Source: Climacium dendroides (taxonomy: Eukaryota; Streptophyta; Bryopsida; Hypnales; Climaciaceae). From it: a stretch of DNA of 64,000 bases. The notes beneath the pieces were generated by a model. That model had not been told where the DNA came from, made no database searches, and saw only the letters and a list, made by a program, of their open reading frames with translations. This document shows positions 9,813-23,380 of this stretch, piece after piece (position 1 is the first letter of the stretch; each line of letters begins with the position of its first letter). Both the position numbers and the translations under genes were made by a program. The DNA lies in contig OX467082.1 in the NCBI GenBank assembly GCA_950106755.1, positions 12,710,001-12,774,000 on the forward strand, in the 5' to 3' direction.

Positions 9813-12800
9813 ATGATGGCCAATGGAAGCGAATTCGAGTTGTCGCAGGAGGTGCTGTCCGTGCTGCCTTCCGATCCCTACGAGCAGCTCGATGTGGCCC
9901 GACGGATCACGGCCATGGCCGTTGGCGCGCGCGTGGCCAAGCTGGAGAGCGACACGGCCAAGCTGCGCCAGAAGCTCACGGAGAAGGAGCACGTCATTTA
10001 CGGCCTGCAGGAGCGCGTGGTGGAGGCCGAGAGCACGCTGCAGGAGACGAGCGCGCGTCTCTCGCACGCTTTGAACGAACAGGTCGGAATTCGATGGCCC
10101 TGCATTGCGTTTTGTGTTTTGCCAATGTGATCGGTGCCTTTTTTCTATCTCTCTCTCTCTTCGGTGTTTCTGAAGCCTAATCGTCGGAGACTCTCTTTCC
10201 GTGGAGAAGCAAACGTTGATCCGGTTATTCTGTTATTCCATCGGATTCTCCGCCAAATTCCCAGGGCAGGTAGCTTTGTTGGCAGTGCGCATTTAATTCG
10301 GAACATCGAGTTGAATCGGTCCCTAGTGATCAACGTTTACCCTCTTAAAATTTCAAAATCAGGTTTTCTTGCTGCCATCTCCAGCAAATGCATTGAGAAA
10401 GATATTTATTTGGAAAGTTTCTGCAAATGAGTGAGAATATCCCCCATTTATAGAAGTGCCGGGACCACGACAAGCAATCGATGAGAGTGATCATATGCCT
10501 CGTAACTGGAAGTATCGAGGCGCTACAGGAAGCATTCCAAGGTCTGGCAATCATGACAGCAGCTGGCAGAAAGAGAGAGAGCCAACGAGCGGTTCATTCG
10601 TTGAGCATCTTCTTGCCCAGTTCTTGGTCAAAACCGTGCGAGTGTTTATCCAGTTGCACAATCACCGAAACTGTGGTGCCGCCGCGCTGTTCTATGCCTT
10701 CTGACTCCCAGTATGGAGATCACAATGCCGGATTTCGTTCGATGCCTATAGTTTTGACTGACTTCAACAAGGCATTTTTGTTTCCCGCCGTTCCGGTTGA
10801 ATTTCTACTTCATCGCAATACTTTTTCATGGCCTCGGGAGTGAACCCTTTTTTTTGGCCTGGGTGCTCCATGAACAGCCTTTGTATGAAATTCCGAGTGG
10901 TCCCGAGTTTGGCAGCAGGTGTTCAGCTATCTGGCAGTGTCTGCGCAGTCCTTCCCTTGGATAGTCCGTCGCTTTGCGCCTTACGGACGTTGTTATGAGA
11001 ATGAGAGGTGCTCTTCGTGAGTGAAACTTGCCTCCGGTGATCCAGAACCTACCCTTGGATGTTGGTTCCCACCCTGACGACGTCATTACAGCTGGAAGTG
11101 CTTTCTGTTTGCGGTCTTCCGTTGTTGTGTCGAGCTTTTCTGCCTGCTTTTTTTAAGCAGACGTCGGATTCAACAGCAGCGTTGTGTGGGCATTGCTTGG
11201 AGTTGGTGTATCCTTGCGTGAGATATGTGGAGGATCGTGTTTCTGACCGTTTCCCGCCTCGTGGACTGCCGTTTGCATTGTTTTTGACAGACGAAGCTGT
11301 CGAATGAGAAGAATGTGTTGTCAGGTCAAGTGAAGAAGCTGATGCGTGATGTTGCGAAGGTGAGCTTGATGTTTTCTCGTCCTGTCGTGGAGTAGAACAC
11401 GTCTTTTTTCGTTCCTGAATTTCCAGGTCCAAGTGGAGGAACCTTGCTTGAGTTGGTGAGGGATATCAGTCTAAGATTTTCCATCCTTGTTCCTCTTTGA
11501 ACGAACGATGATGAAGGGGCCCTGTATTTGTTATTTAATTGTGTCCTTGTTTGCCTCCAGAAGTTCGAACGAGTCGTCAGGGATGCTTGCAAGACTCTGT
11601 TGTTTTTCTTCGTGATTCCTTTTTGTAGCAGTATAGTTGGTGCATTCGAATCATGAGGAACGATTTTGACTGGCATGTTTCCGAGTTGAGTCGTGAGTTT
11701 CTGTGTGAGTCCAAGGTCCCTGAGTTTGAGTCTTTTTTCTTTTTTTGTTGTTTTCTGCAGCTGGAGACCTTCAAGCGCACCCTGATGCAGTCGCTCCAGG
11801 AGGATGACGAGAGTCCCGGCGTAAGTTTTCTATTCCGTGTGTGGTCTGGGAAGGGGAAAGGAATTCGTGTCGTTGGTATGTTGTAAGGTGGTGCATGAGT
11901 ATTGCCGTTCGGTAATAAAATCTGTGAGTCTGTGGTGTCGTGTTCTCTTGGTTAGCACTTAACTTTTTTAATAGCGAGTGTCCTGTGGATGTAGCATGAG
12001 GTGGGTGCGAATCTCTGGAAGTTTCAGAAGTTTCTCTGGAGGAGGAATTGTGTCCCCCCCGGTTTCCCTGGAGCGGGAAGAACCTGGTGTCTGAGTTTGG
12101 TTGTTGTTTTTGCCTTTCAGGGTGAAGGCGGAGATAAGCGAGTTGGTAATTCTAATCTGGCGCTGCGGAGAGCATCTCGTGAGTTCCTTCCCTCTGTTTC
12201 GCAGAGCATGCTTTGGAGCCCTGATTTTGAATCTGCTTGGCGTTTTCGGGACGATGGTAGTGTGGACAGTTTCGAATATGATGAAGGCCAGGAGTTTGTG
12301 AAGTTGTCTTTTCGTATCTGTTGGTGGCTATCATTGGATGCGTCTGTCTTCGATGCTCTCTCCGGTTAGGCCTTATCGTATATGAATAGCCAGTGGAGGT
12401 TCCGTCCCATGGTTCGGGGAGCTTGTGTGTAGTTGTGATGTGGAACGCGTAGCCTTGGTGTCGTATTGGACTCGGCGTAATCTGGAGCTGTAGAGTCGAA
12501 CTATTTGTCCTCGGATTGTAGGCTTCATATGTTCGGGACGTTTTTTTGCTTGTCGTTCACCAGAAGACGGTATTGGTAAGGTTTGTTTATGACGATCCGT
12601 ATGTTGGTTATATGAACAGCAGTGTGCCATCTGTGGTGAGCAGCGAGCCCTTCTCTGCAAGCAGTCTATGTGTATAGAGCTGAGTCGAAGAAATCCTGTT
12701 TTGTGTATGCTAATTTTTGATGGTTGCGTGTACAGAAGCTGAGTCCACTGTGAGCAGAGCTCAACTCCTGGATGACGACAACCAATCTGTGAAGTCTGTG

Positions 12801-14156
12801 GACACCGAGTGCACCTTCCCCGCCGAAGAACGTGGCTATCGGCAGGGTACGGTCTTTTCACCGATTTCGCACGACTCTTGGATGTCGTTGACGGAGTTTT
12901 CTTTCTTTGTGGACTGTTTATTCTAATCTGTGTTCGACATGTTGGTCTATTTGCGTGCCAGGTTCTGTTAGTTGCAGTGCAATGCTTGTGCTTCCTGAAG
13001 TGTCCGCTGGGGCAGTGGTTTTTGTTCTGTTCCAAGGCTCCACATGAGAAGTGATTTTGCCATGCTCTTTTGTTTTGTCGCTCAGGTGCGACATCCAAGC
13101 CTCCTTCCCGCTATCATAGTTCTGCTCCCCAGTTGAGCCCCAGATTGACTCCAAGTGGATCCCCTAAAGGCCCATCTGCCCGAGGATCCCCCCGGCGGAG
13201 CATGAGTATGAGTGACAACTCCCACAGGATTTCCCTGCCGTCCTCGAAGTCCAACAGTCAGTCGACCACTGCTCCGAACTCCCCACCAAGTCAAGGTTCC
13301 CTGCCATGTAAATTCTCTTTACCCTGTTGCTCTGTGTTCCCCTTGGTGAAGAGTTTGAGTGGCTTGTTTGTCGTGCAGTAACAGGTCAAACTAATTTTTT
13401 CTTGGGTCCGAAGTGCGAGGGTTTTTCCACGTTGAGGAGTCTTGGTGTGCGTTTCGATATCTGACTGTTCTGTTTGTGTTTGACAGCTCGAACACCACGA
13501 GTCGATGGCAAGGATTTCTTCCGTCAGGCGAGGTATCTCATCCAAGTGCTCCTTGTCAGCTGTGTGAATGTTTGGATGGCTTGCAACTTTGTCTTGCATT
13601 GCGTAGATGTTATATTTTGCGGGGTAGGGATTTCTGTGTTGCTTGCTTTGTAGAAGCACTGTGCGTTTTTTCGGTTGCGTCGTTTTGATGCTTGAACCGT
13701 GTTTTTGTTGTGAACTGGTCCCAGGAACCGTCTATCATATGAACAATTCAGTGCTTTCTTGGCTAACATCAAGGAACTGAATGCTCACCGTCAGACACGA
13801 GAGGTACGTGGTTCCCATTGTTTCATAACGAATGAATGGATGCAGTTCTTTTTTGTGCGAATGAGCTGAAGTTTTGGATTGGCAGTGCCTTGTGCCAACG
13901 ATCTGATCTTTGCATGCGAATCTATCTTCGGGTGTTTTTGCACTGGTTTAGCAGCTGCCATGAAGCTTTGAGCAATCGGTGTTGCATTGTGTTCGTGTCA
14001 GCGAATTTCAGAATGTCCTTTCTATGCCACTGATTGCGCTCTTACTGATCGCCTTTGTAGGAAACCCTTCGTAAAGCTGAGGAAACCTTTGGCCCTGACA
14101 ACAAGGACTTATTCGCTGCCTTCGATGGCCTCCTGAGTCGTCATCTTCCGTCTTAA
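9813..14156 (+). CDS. At4g15545-like coiled-coil protein, 9 exons
   Basis: Exons by hand: 9813-10082, 11291-11359, 11761-11820, 12121-12145, 12736-12846, 13086-13307, 13487-13532, 13725-13803, 14061-14156. They total 978 nt and encode 325 residues, close to the ~337 of Arabidopsis At4g15545. Intron phases agree throughout and all borders are GT-AG. The N-terminal block LSVLPSDPYEQLDVARRIT (residues ~16-34) is the family hallmark. A coiled coil follows (about 40-125), including LETFKRTLMQSLQ. A Ser/Pro-rich segment (about 180-250) contains LSPRLTPSGSPKG and looks like a phosphorylated linker. The C-terminal module runs from LSYEQFSAFLANIKELN to the end. The family is plant-conserved with no established biochemical role. 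Exon 4 is a 25-nt microexon. Intron 1 is 1208 bp. A second ATG lies at codon 2 (MM), and the true start could be either. Confidence 0.9.
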
Positions 14157-15500
14157 GAGTGCCCGCTGTGCAGTCTCATGACCTGAGGCATGTGTGAAGT
14201 ATTAGTCGTATGGAAATGAGTTCAAGATCCTCGTTGACCTTATCCTTCGACAAGGTGAAGAACTTGATATGCAACCGCGGTTTTCAGGTTTTGGTAAGCC
14301 AGCAGTGTGTATGTTCTGCACCTCGGTTCGCTTTGAGACAGGTGGGCCGGATCCATTTTCCCCCATCTTTTGTCTGTTCACCTTGTCTTTCCAGCGCGTG
14401 TGGTTGGCAAGGTGCTTGTATACTCTATCCTGGAGTCATCCGGACGTTTCTTAGCCTCGTGGCATTTTAACACTTGGATAGGTATTGGCCTCCGATATTT
14501 CTGTTGGTTGGTTGGTTGGCCATTGTGCCATGTGAATGACTAGAGCTCGGTCTATTATTTTGTCCAGCTCTTTCATTAGCTACCCTTTTGTTGTTAGTTT
14601 TGGGTGTCTGTTTTGTGTTCTTGTCTGGACCCGTAGTCAATCTTGGTGGTTGAGATTCTGGCATGTTCCTGAGGCACTGGAGGGATCACTTTGAGCTGTT
14701 TTCCACAGAAAGTGGGGCTCAGAGTTTGTTACTTTGGGTTTTCTATTTCTGGGCTACTGAAGCACTGTTGGTTACCAATTTTTAATTTGCAATTATTCTT
14801 TCCATGTTTCTGTATTTTTGGAGTGGAAGGCACCTTGTTTGTATTTAGTGCTTAGTTTAATTCAATATGTGTGGCAGGCATTAACTGTTTTATATTGCAT
14901 TCTTGTACTGTTAATTACCTCATTATTGTTTGTTCGGTGGATTTGGTGGATTCGGTGAAGGTGTACCTCTTTTGCTGTGTGGTTATTATTCAAATGATTT
15001 TTATTGGCTCTGGCCGTTGGTCAGATGTCTTTGCATTGACAAAGCTGCTGTGATGAACTGAGTAGGATCTTACTCTGGACAGTGAAATGCTATTGGGACG
15101 TATAATTTGGAGCAGAGGTTCGAGTTCTAGGACTCCCTCTGTCCCAAAATGATTTTCTGATTGCTTCAAAAGTTGAAGATTCAGTTAATGGATAACAACT
15201 TCTTTGAAATACTTGGAAATGGGTTGAAATCATGTTATTTTCAGCCTTTCTGAACATTTTGTCCAATGGGAAAATCATATTGGGATGGATGGATGGAGTA
15301 AGTTCTATACTGTAGTATGTAATGACTTATTAGTGTGTTTGTGATTAATTGACTTATCTCTTGGCTCCTGAATGTTGTCAGAGCTGAAAACTTGCTCTTG
15401 GATGATTTCAGAAGCAGACATGTGTTTTTGACAATATTCACAATGATAATTTTTTTTTATGATTTGCTGCATCAATTATGTGCACCATGAACTCTAGTCT
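14157..15500 (+). other. Probable 3' UTR and downstream flank
   Basis: The sequence after the TAA at 14154-14156 keeps the T/G-rich transcribed-strand composition of the gene's introns to about 15.0 kb, then grades into AT-rich DNA. No poly(A) signal could be assigned with confidence. No further exon with family similarity was found. Confidence 0.4.
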
Positions 15501-16194
15501 TTGTGACAAACAAAGATGAACCTAAAAATGCATTATATGACTGTGAAATGTAAACTGAATGCATTGCCCAATTCAACAAATATCATATGCTTTACAAGCT
15601 AATGTTATCCCATGCTCTCAATTCTAGAAAAATTCAAATATTGTGAGAACCAATATCATTTGCATGTTTGTCAAACTATTGATATTTTAAATTCTACAAA
15701 TATTAATTTCCTTTAATTTTTGTGTACAAAGATGTATACCAGTATACCAAGGTAGAAAAAGTTTTTTCAGAGTCTAGGTTCAAACTTCCATGGTAATGTG
15801 TAGTATATAGTACACTACAAACTTTCATATATCTATTTTTTGGACTTTGTCCATTGATGCTTATGGTGTGGTTGTTTAAATGAAAATATTTCAACTTTGT
15901 AGTTTGTACTCAGTTTCATACATTGTATATTATTAAAGATCATAAAGTTTGAATATATAGTCATGGGCCTATGGCCTTTCAAAGTTGTTTCAATCTTCCT
16001 TTTGGATTTTGATACATTTTTTTATTATACCTTTGTACAAATATGTATTTCATGAAACTTGTCAAAATGAAAGATCATCTTTTAAGGATTCAAGAATTGC
16101 TTTAGTTGAATGAGAATTTTTTTGAGAAAAGTAATTGGCTTGAAATGTTCTAATCATTTTCTATAATATGGACATCAAACCACTTAGGGGTCAA

Positions 16195-16352
16195 TTCCTA
16201 AGCTTTTTTCATGCTTAGAGGCCCAAATCTATCAAAAACTCATACCCAAAGCTAAACTAAAATCTTCATCTATATTTATTTTTAAATGAATCCAACTATA
16301 GAATCCTTTGGTTAATTTATTTAAGTACATTCTCCCAAAATTTTAGAGCAAA
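16195..16352 (-). repeat. Dispersed repeat, inverted copy at 52.29-52.44 kb
   Basis: The reverse complement of 52290-52440 aligns here. Shared blocks, read on the plus strand here, include gcttagaggcccaaa (gtttagaggcccaaa in the other copy), ctaaaat-ttcatctatatttat, and aatccaactatag followed by aatc/gatc. The copies lie about 36 kb apart in opposite orientation and are diverged. This indicates an old interspersed family of unknown class. Confidence 0.7.
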
Positions 16353-19299
16353 AATCTCGCTACCAATTGTTCAATGTACCTAAACTTCAAAATGTAGGCT
16401 TTTCTAGCCCTTTTCAAAGGTAACATTTTGTCTTTTTACATTTTTAGAAAGAAAATTGTATATCCCATAACTTGTGAGTTTTAGTCAATATGTTGGGAAA
16501 CAAATTTAAAAAAGATATAGATATAGATATACCAAAAAAACTTTCACATTCATCTTTAAAAAAATTATAAAGTAGAAGGTGGTATTGAATGAAAGAAAAG
16601 CCAAAAATGCTAATAACTTTTATAAAAAATTAAAAATTGTTCCAATGGTAAGAATGCTCTAGTAAGATAATGAATATGTTTATTTTTTTGTTTTTATTTG
16701 AATACCTTCAAAATTGAGTTCAAAAGACAAGTTTGTTCTTGTCTTCATTGCTTGCTAAATAAAACTCTTCATAATTTTCACTTCATTATTCAAAATTGAA
16801 TGGTTCAAATGTTTTTGAATTGGTATCAACCTTAAAAATCCAATAAAATTAATTAATATTTTTTAGAATAAATTTTTAGTTACTTGATTTGATATTGAAA
16901 TTGAAAAATCCTTTATAATTTTTGCAACATTTATTGAAATGACATGAAACAAAGCTTCACATGTAGATTAGGATGATTAGCATCCATCCCAAAAATTTCA
17001 TGCAAAAAGTTCAAATTATGAAGTCAATAGATCCTACTTGAATTCTCAAAAAATCAAAGTGGGATTTTAGTCCTTTGGAGATTAAGATATTTGGAAATTT
17101 TTTAGAGCTCCCTTAGTAATTTTCTACCTTCAAGAACAAACTAGGTTTTTTTAGAAGTCACCATATTATCTTTTCAACATCAAAGCTATTGATTCCTTTC
17201 TTCCCAAACCATTTCTTATTGACAAATATCCTAATAGAAAAAAATTTATTTAAAAAAAATTTGTAGCAAAATTGTTAGTTTCAATCCTAAAATACAACTT
17301 TTCATTATATCCTTAGCAAGATTTGAACCTAGTATAACCTTCACCATATGAAGGCCAAAAATTTGTCTACTATTCTTCCAAGTTGGAGTTGAGAATGGTC
17401 ATAAAAAGGTTGCAAAAAATTAAGGAACTTAGGATTCAATGTTTCCTCTTTTTAGTAGTCTTTTTGGTATCTTTGTAAGGTCTATTTCTGCATTTGTAAA
17501 TAAATTTCCAAACTTTGTAGCATTCTTCTACAAAACTACAGAAATTATAAATAATTTGGTCCTTCCATAGTGTCTTTGTATCACACTCGCATCACAAGGC
17601 AATAGGGGAGAAATTGAATGGGCTAAGAGTAGGTAGACCTTGTTGGCTTAGATCAAAATCCCAATTGCTAATCATAGGACCCATGAACATCATTCCTTCA
17701 TGCTCTATATTTGATCCAAGTTTGGAATTGATTTGTATATCTCCTATTGTATTTCTAAAGTAATAAGCTATTATCTAATTTATAGAACAAGGGCCATCTA
17801 GAAAAATCCCACTTGAAAATTAGGCTACTAAATATCTATTAGATTTTTGCACACTACTTGCTTTTAGATTCTATCAAAATTTTCTTTAATTTTCAATCCT
17901 TCATTTTCAAACTTTAACTAGTTATTTTCCATTTCTAATAGTTGAAGTTATATTTGCCTCCAATTTTTTTCCAAAAATTGGCCCAATTGTTCAAATTTTA
18001 AGAAATGAATGAAAACACATTCCAACTATGCAAAATATTTAATTAGTTTTTGCATCCATCTAAATTTTTATAAGTTCTGATGTTAGTTTTCCAACATTTG
18101 CACAATTGCACAATGTAGGTATTTAAAACATTTTTTTTTCCATTTTTTTGTAATTTAAAAGCATCAAGTATGTTTTAGTTCAAAAATAAATTTATGGTTC
18201 AATTGTGGCTTTCAAAAACAATTTAATTAATTACTCAAAATGAAAATCTTCAAAAATAATTACAATTACAATTTAAAGACTCTAGCTTAATTTGGATTTA
18301 AATATTGAATTCTTATCAAATAATTAATTTTCAATCTACATTCAATTTCATAAGGTGTCTTCAATTTTTGATTCAATATTATTTATAAACAATCCTTGGC
18401 TATAAGATTCAACCATTTGAATTTCAAGCATGTAGCCAACTTGCCTTGAAGAATGAATCCAAAGAAAAAAAATTCAAACTCGTTCAGTCTTAAAATAAAG
18501 TTCATGCATATATTATTTTAGATGATGATCATTTTAGCTACTTGAGAGCCATTTTTGTAAGGTTGTTGAGAGGTTTTGCATATTTTGAAAATTATTTACC
18601 TAATTTCTATGAAAAAATTAAGCTTTACAATTGAATTTCAATTGTTATTATTTAGTGTATGAAATGAACTTAGTTGCCTTCAAACTAAAAATCTTCATAT
18701 GTTTCACTTCACCAATGAAAATAGAATGAATAAAATTTATCTGTGTATATGTAAATCAAACAAACTAAAACCTAAAATAGAAACAAGAAATAAAATGAAT
18801 TCTTTGCTAGTAGATTGTACGATTTTTCAATAATGTCCTTGATGATTTTTTATTTACAAATAAGAATTCTAAAAACTTTTGGTAGAACATTGCATATTGA
18901 TTCAAATAATCATCTTTAAAAATTTGCAAAATAAAATACCAAAATCTCTAACCATAAAAAGGTGCCCAAACCTCCCACAAACTAATCAAAATATGCAAAT
19001 TTCAAATTTCAAATGAATGCAAACATATTCCAAGCACATAGACTCTTAATTTTTTCATTTGTTTGAATATATGTAGATTATTGTCTTAGCTCTTAGTCTT
19101 CCATTTATACAATACTTAGCAACTCTTATTTGTCCATTCTACTCTGCCATTCTAAAGAAAATTGTAAAATGTATCATCTTATTAACATTTTTGTCTTGTA
19201 TACTTAGCATTCAATTTGTATACAATTTTGATCATGCATACCAATTTTGGGTTGAAAAAAACCAAAACTTCATTTTTGGTGAGTTGTTTTATTCAATTT

Positions 19300-19780
19300 C
19301 AATGATTTTACATGATAATTCATTGAAAAACATTGATGATGAATTTTAAAAATTTGATTGGAGCAATATGTAAGAAACATCCATATGTACATCTTTCCTT
19401 CAATAAGCATCTCCAAAAGGTTTTAGAATTTCCTCACAACCATTTCAAAAATTGGAATGACAATATCCAAATTTTCAAAAATAGATATTTCTTCTTTGTA
19501 ATAAGATTTTGGTAAAGCAACTATGGTTAAATGTACAAAATTAGTAAGTATTTGAAGATCAAATAGAAAAATCTAATTACAATAAAAAATATCTACTTTT
19601 CAAAATTTGGACATTGCTACCTCAGCTTTTGAAACCTTTGTGTGTAAAATCTAAAACTTTTTGGAGATGCTTATTGAAGGAAAGATGTGCACATGGATGT
19701 TTCCCACATATTGTAGCAATCAAATTAAAAAAAGTTCATCACCGATGGTTTTCAATCAATTATCATGTAAAACAATGGAT
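19300..19780. repeat. Foldback element with ~150-bp arms
   Basis: Left arm ~19300-19450 and right arm ~19626-19780 are inverted copies. Exact or near-exact shared words include catctttccttcaataagc, atctccaaaa, and (diverged) attttacatgataatt and gatgatgaa. About 175 bp separate them. Short frames inside have no domain. This looks like a decayed foldback transposon. Terminal motifs and target duplication were not resolved. Confidence 0.75.
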
Positions 19781-20439
19781 TTTAAATGAAATAATGCATC
19801 AAATATGGAGTTTTATTTTTTTGAAACACAAATTTGTTCGTACATTCTAACTTCCATAGAAAAAAGCTTAATAAAATCACTATTAAAATCATATTGTATT
19901 AACCTACCAAAAATCTTCAACTAGTTAAGTGGAGATGTTTGACTGCAATGATTTTCCAAAGTCACACTATTTTAAATTAGTGCATATTGAAATATTTATG
20001 CACCAAGACACTAGTTTTTGTAACAAAGCTTTTTTTTATTGTAGAACTTTTGTTCCTAACAACATGCCATTGCATTAAAGTTGGAGGGACACGAGAGTGA
20101 TTTTGAGGTAGGATAGGGATGGGAGATGGTGAGAGTAGGTGCTGCCACAAAACTTTGTGCAGAATCTTACGTAGAAACACTATCAACTCAACACAACTTG
20201 GTAGAATTGTCTAGATTTGCATTCATGTGACTTGGTAAGTAATTGATAGTTACAATGGTTCAGCTTTGATTATTCAAATCTAGATCCCCAAGCTTCTTTC
20301 CTAAACCTAATTATTAGTAATGGAGTTGGCTAAGTACGCTGAGGTCCTTTGAAGAGAGTCTCTAGTCCTGAAATAGTCAATCAAAATGGAACCAGAGCAA
20401 GTTTTAGGGATTTGGCATTGGATAATCGTTATAGATCTA

Positions 20440-20591
20440 TACTATAAAAAACCTGTGTCAAAGTTGATGTATTTTTTTGGACATCATGTTACATTGGACG
20501 TCACTGTTGACATAAAAACACCGGTTATAACATTGAATGTAACATGATGTCCAAAAAAATATGTCATCTTTGACACGGGTTTCTTTTAGTG
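20440..20591. mobile_element. CACTA-like hairpin MITE, 152 bp
   Basis: The ends are TACTATAAAAAACC (the first base presumably mutated from C) and GGGTTTCTTTTAGTG, with 3-bp target duplications CTA at 20437-20439 and 20592-20594. The arms form a ~57-bp inverted repeat; the longest shared block is ttttttggacatcatgttac. No coding capacity is present. It sits at the 5' side of the LINE ORF1 remains. Confidence 0.8.
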
Positions 20592-23275
20592 CTATCAAGC
20601 TCAATGCTGGTAGAACCTCCAAGTTATCGGTACCAAGTAAACAAGATCAAATCCCTTACTGGCACTTCTTGTAACCCTAATGGGATTTTGGTCCAGGACT
20701 ATGTTGTCATTCTTGCTATGGCGCTTGACATGGTGGCGTTATGGAAGGAAACAACTTATCTTATACAATACGTGGTAATAACAAGATTTGTTGCTCCTCT
20801 CCCTGCTACGGTACGTCACGTACTTTGGATTTGGAAATTAGAAGATAGAATCAATGGACAAGTAGTTCTTCACCAAGATGTAGGTGGGGGATTCTTTTTC
20901 ATTAAACTTGACTCAATTGAGTTAGTTAAGCACATTGTGGACTTGATGCCTTGTAAGCTCAAAGTTGGTACGGCCATTTTTCAATGTTGACATCCAACGT
21001 TCAACCCTTGCAAGAACCTTTACTAACCTATAGGGTTTGTCAGCCCTAGATGGATAGCATTGAAGAATCTTCTACTTGAATTTCATCAACACAAGGCTAA
21101 GACCATTGCCAAAGTGGTGGGTACCATATTAGATGAAGATAAGAGAAACTTGGATAAGGCAGATCTACGCTTTTACATCGCCATTGACCCCTTGAGCGGG
21201 TACGTTTCAAAACTATTTGTAGCAAATGTGGCAAAGTTATCGTGGAGTATGAGGTTCTTGATACTAGCTGCCACCTCTATCCAGAAGCTAAGAATGAGGA
21301 ATCGAAATGCCCCAATCACAGCATCTTGCAGCACCCTCACGTTCTTTCCTATTGGGACTTAGACGCAAGTCCGTAATCAAGACACGTGAGCAATCATCAA
21401 TAATCAAACCCTAACTAGTTTCACTACAATTGTAGCTCAATAGACTAGGGCCATTCGCCTTCTACACAATGCCACCCACCTAATGAGGACAATTTCAAGC
21501 TTGTCAAATGACAGATGCATAAACCCCGTTTGAAGACCCCGAGACCAAGAAAACAAAGATTAGAGACACCTAGTCTAATTATTGACTTCTTTCCAAACTT
21601 AGGCCTCAGTGCAATGGATATTGAAGTGCTTGGCAATGCTCAAGATCTCTCAAGAAGTTAAGCCTCTTCACTAGTTCAGTTCGATTCTCCAACAAGTTTT
21701 GATCAATCTGAATTCCCTCTACAGCTTTTACAAGTGTCATTAGTGCTCCCATCCCTTCAACATCCCATCAAACCTCCTTCTCTCCTAGTAGCTCACATTC
21801 TTCCCCCAGCACCACCACTTTGTCTATTTGACAACCTAGTTCACCTTTTCGACGTCACAGATCCTCCTCTTCTAGATGGAGATGTTGATATGGAGCTCAA
21901 AGTGGAAATAGAGCAATATGTGCTCCACCTAGTAGAAGAACAAGAAGCTAATCTTTACTCTCAAGTCAACTTGGTAGAATGAGCTTCAAGGCAAAACTAC
22001 CACAAATTTGTGACATTCAAGAGACAAGAACCCCATCAAACCGCATTGTTAAATTGGAACCAACTAATATCACACTGAAACTCTTTGGCATCAAGGGAGC
22101 CAGCGATCAATGCGATCAAATACTACAGATTCACATTCTTGAATCATCTCTAGAGACCAGCATTAATCTCGCTCTACAAGATGAAGAAGCTTCAAACATG
22201 CATAGTCCTTACAACTTTCTCCAATTAGATTGGTGACACAAAGTCCCATGATATGGAGTACCAAATTTTGGTGTCGACAATACTTTGAAGGAGAGACTAT
22301 CCAATTTTGCTGATGTCTAGAGCCATTTCCTTCCAATCGATGTCTCAACAGATGGAATCTGGACAGCCAACAGCTACCTATAGCTATGCAAAAACTTTAC
22401 CTTCCCCTTCTTATAAACAAGGTGGAAGCCATAGATAATGAAATAGCGTATAAAACTCTTCTCCGCATTATAGAGGACAAATTGTAGCCTAGCATCAATT
22501 TTCCCTTGCTGATACCTTCATCGACATTGAGCAACTCCATTTTGATCCCTCTAATAGCCGAATTGACATCATCAATTTGATATGCCAGAGCCACAACATG
22601 AGCTCTAATCTCTAACCCTAACAACTCTCATGATGCGACTATCCCCAACGGGTTTAATAGTTGAGGCTACAGGTCTAGTGCATCTCTAAATTGCGAAGAG
22701 GCTCTCACATCAAAGCCCTCCAAATACAATCCACGCTCATAATTTTACAACTTATCTCGTTTAATGTTAGAGGGCTCAACAATAAAGCTTCCATTCCTCT
22801 ATTACAAAACTACATTTAATCTCTTTTTCATCTAGATATGGTGTTGATTCAAGAGTATAAGCTTCTTCACCAAAACTTGGACAACTTGGGCAAACTTTTG
22901 TGGCGACAGGTGATGTCATAGTCATTGATCGCTAGCATGGGCTACAATAACAATCCGCAAGACCCTAGTGCAAGGTGTGGGGGCATCATCACACTAGTAT
23001 CTCCTAGACTAGCAAGCCTAGTCATTCAAACTGGATCCCTACTGGAGAACCAAGCATTGTGGATTATTTTCAAAGGATTCCATGGCAGTGACATTGGGGT
23101 CATCAACGTCTATACTCCAAATGACTCGCACACAAGATGCCAACTCTGGGATGTCATGTTGAGAGAGCTTCTTCTCACATATTGTTGGATCCTTGTTGGT
23201 GACTTCAATATGGTTGAATCTTAGAGCGACAAGACAACCCCTTGTGGCCGCATGCACGAGTAGAAAAACAGTGAT

Positions 23276-23380
23276 CACTATAACAAAAATTAACAAAAAA
23301 GTGTTGATGTCGTTTGTATCCTCGGTCGTGTTGTCTTAGACAATACCTAACAAAGAATTGTTGTCCATTTTGTTATAGTG
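23276..23380. mobile_element. Short CACTA-like element, 105 bp, within the LINE
   Basis: It begins CACTATAACAAAA and ends TTTTGTTATAGTG, which is a 13-bp perfect terminal inverted repeat. The flanks GAT and GTT are an imperfect 3-bp duplication at best. It lies right after the LINE endonuclease block ending in SDKTTPCGRMHE and marks the left border of ~860 bp of foreign DNA in the LINE. Confidence 0.7.

Larger units (their letters stand above)
15501..20349. other. AT-rich intergenic DNA with dispersed repeats
   Basis: Most of this stretch is AT-rich sequence without sustained frames. It contains a copy of a dispersed repeat (16195-16352), a short agatat microsatellite at 16511-16531, and a long foldback (19300-19780), each listed separately. 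Nothing else is supported. Confidence 0.55.

Noticed and set aside
12373..13098. 241-codon minus-strand open frame
   Set aside because: It is antisense to exon 5 and the flanking introns of the At4g15545-like gene, and shows no recognisable domain; it is a shadow of GC-rich transcribed sequence.
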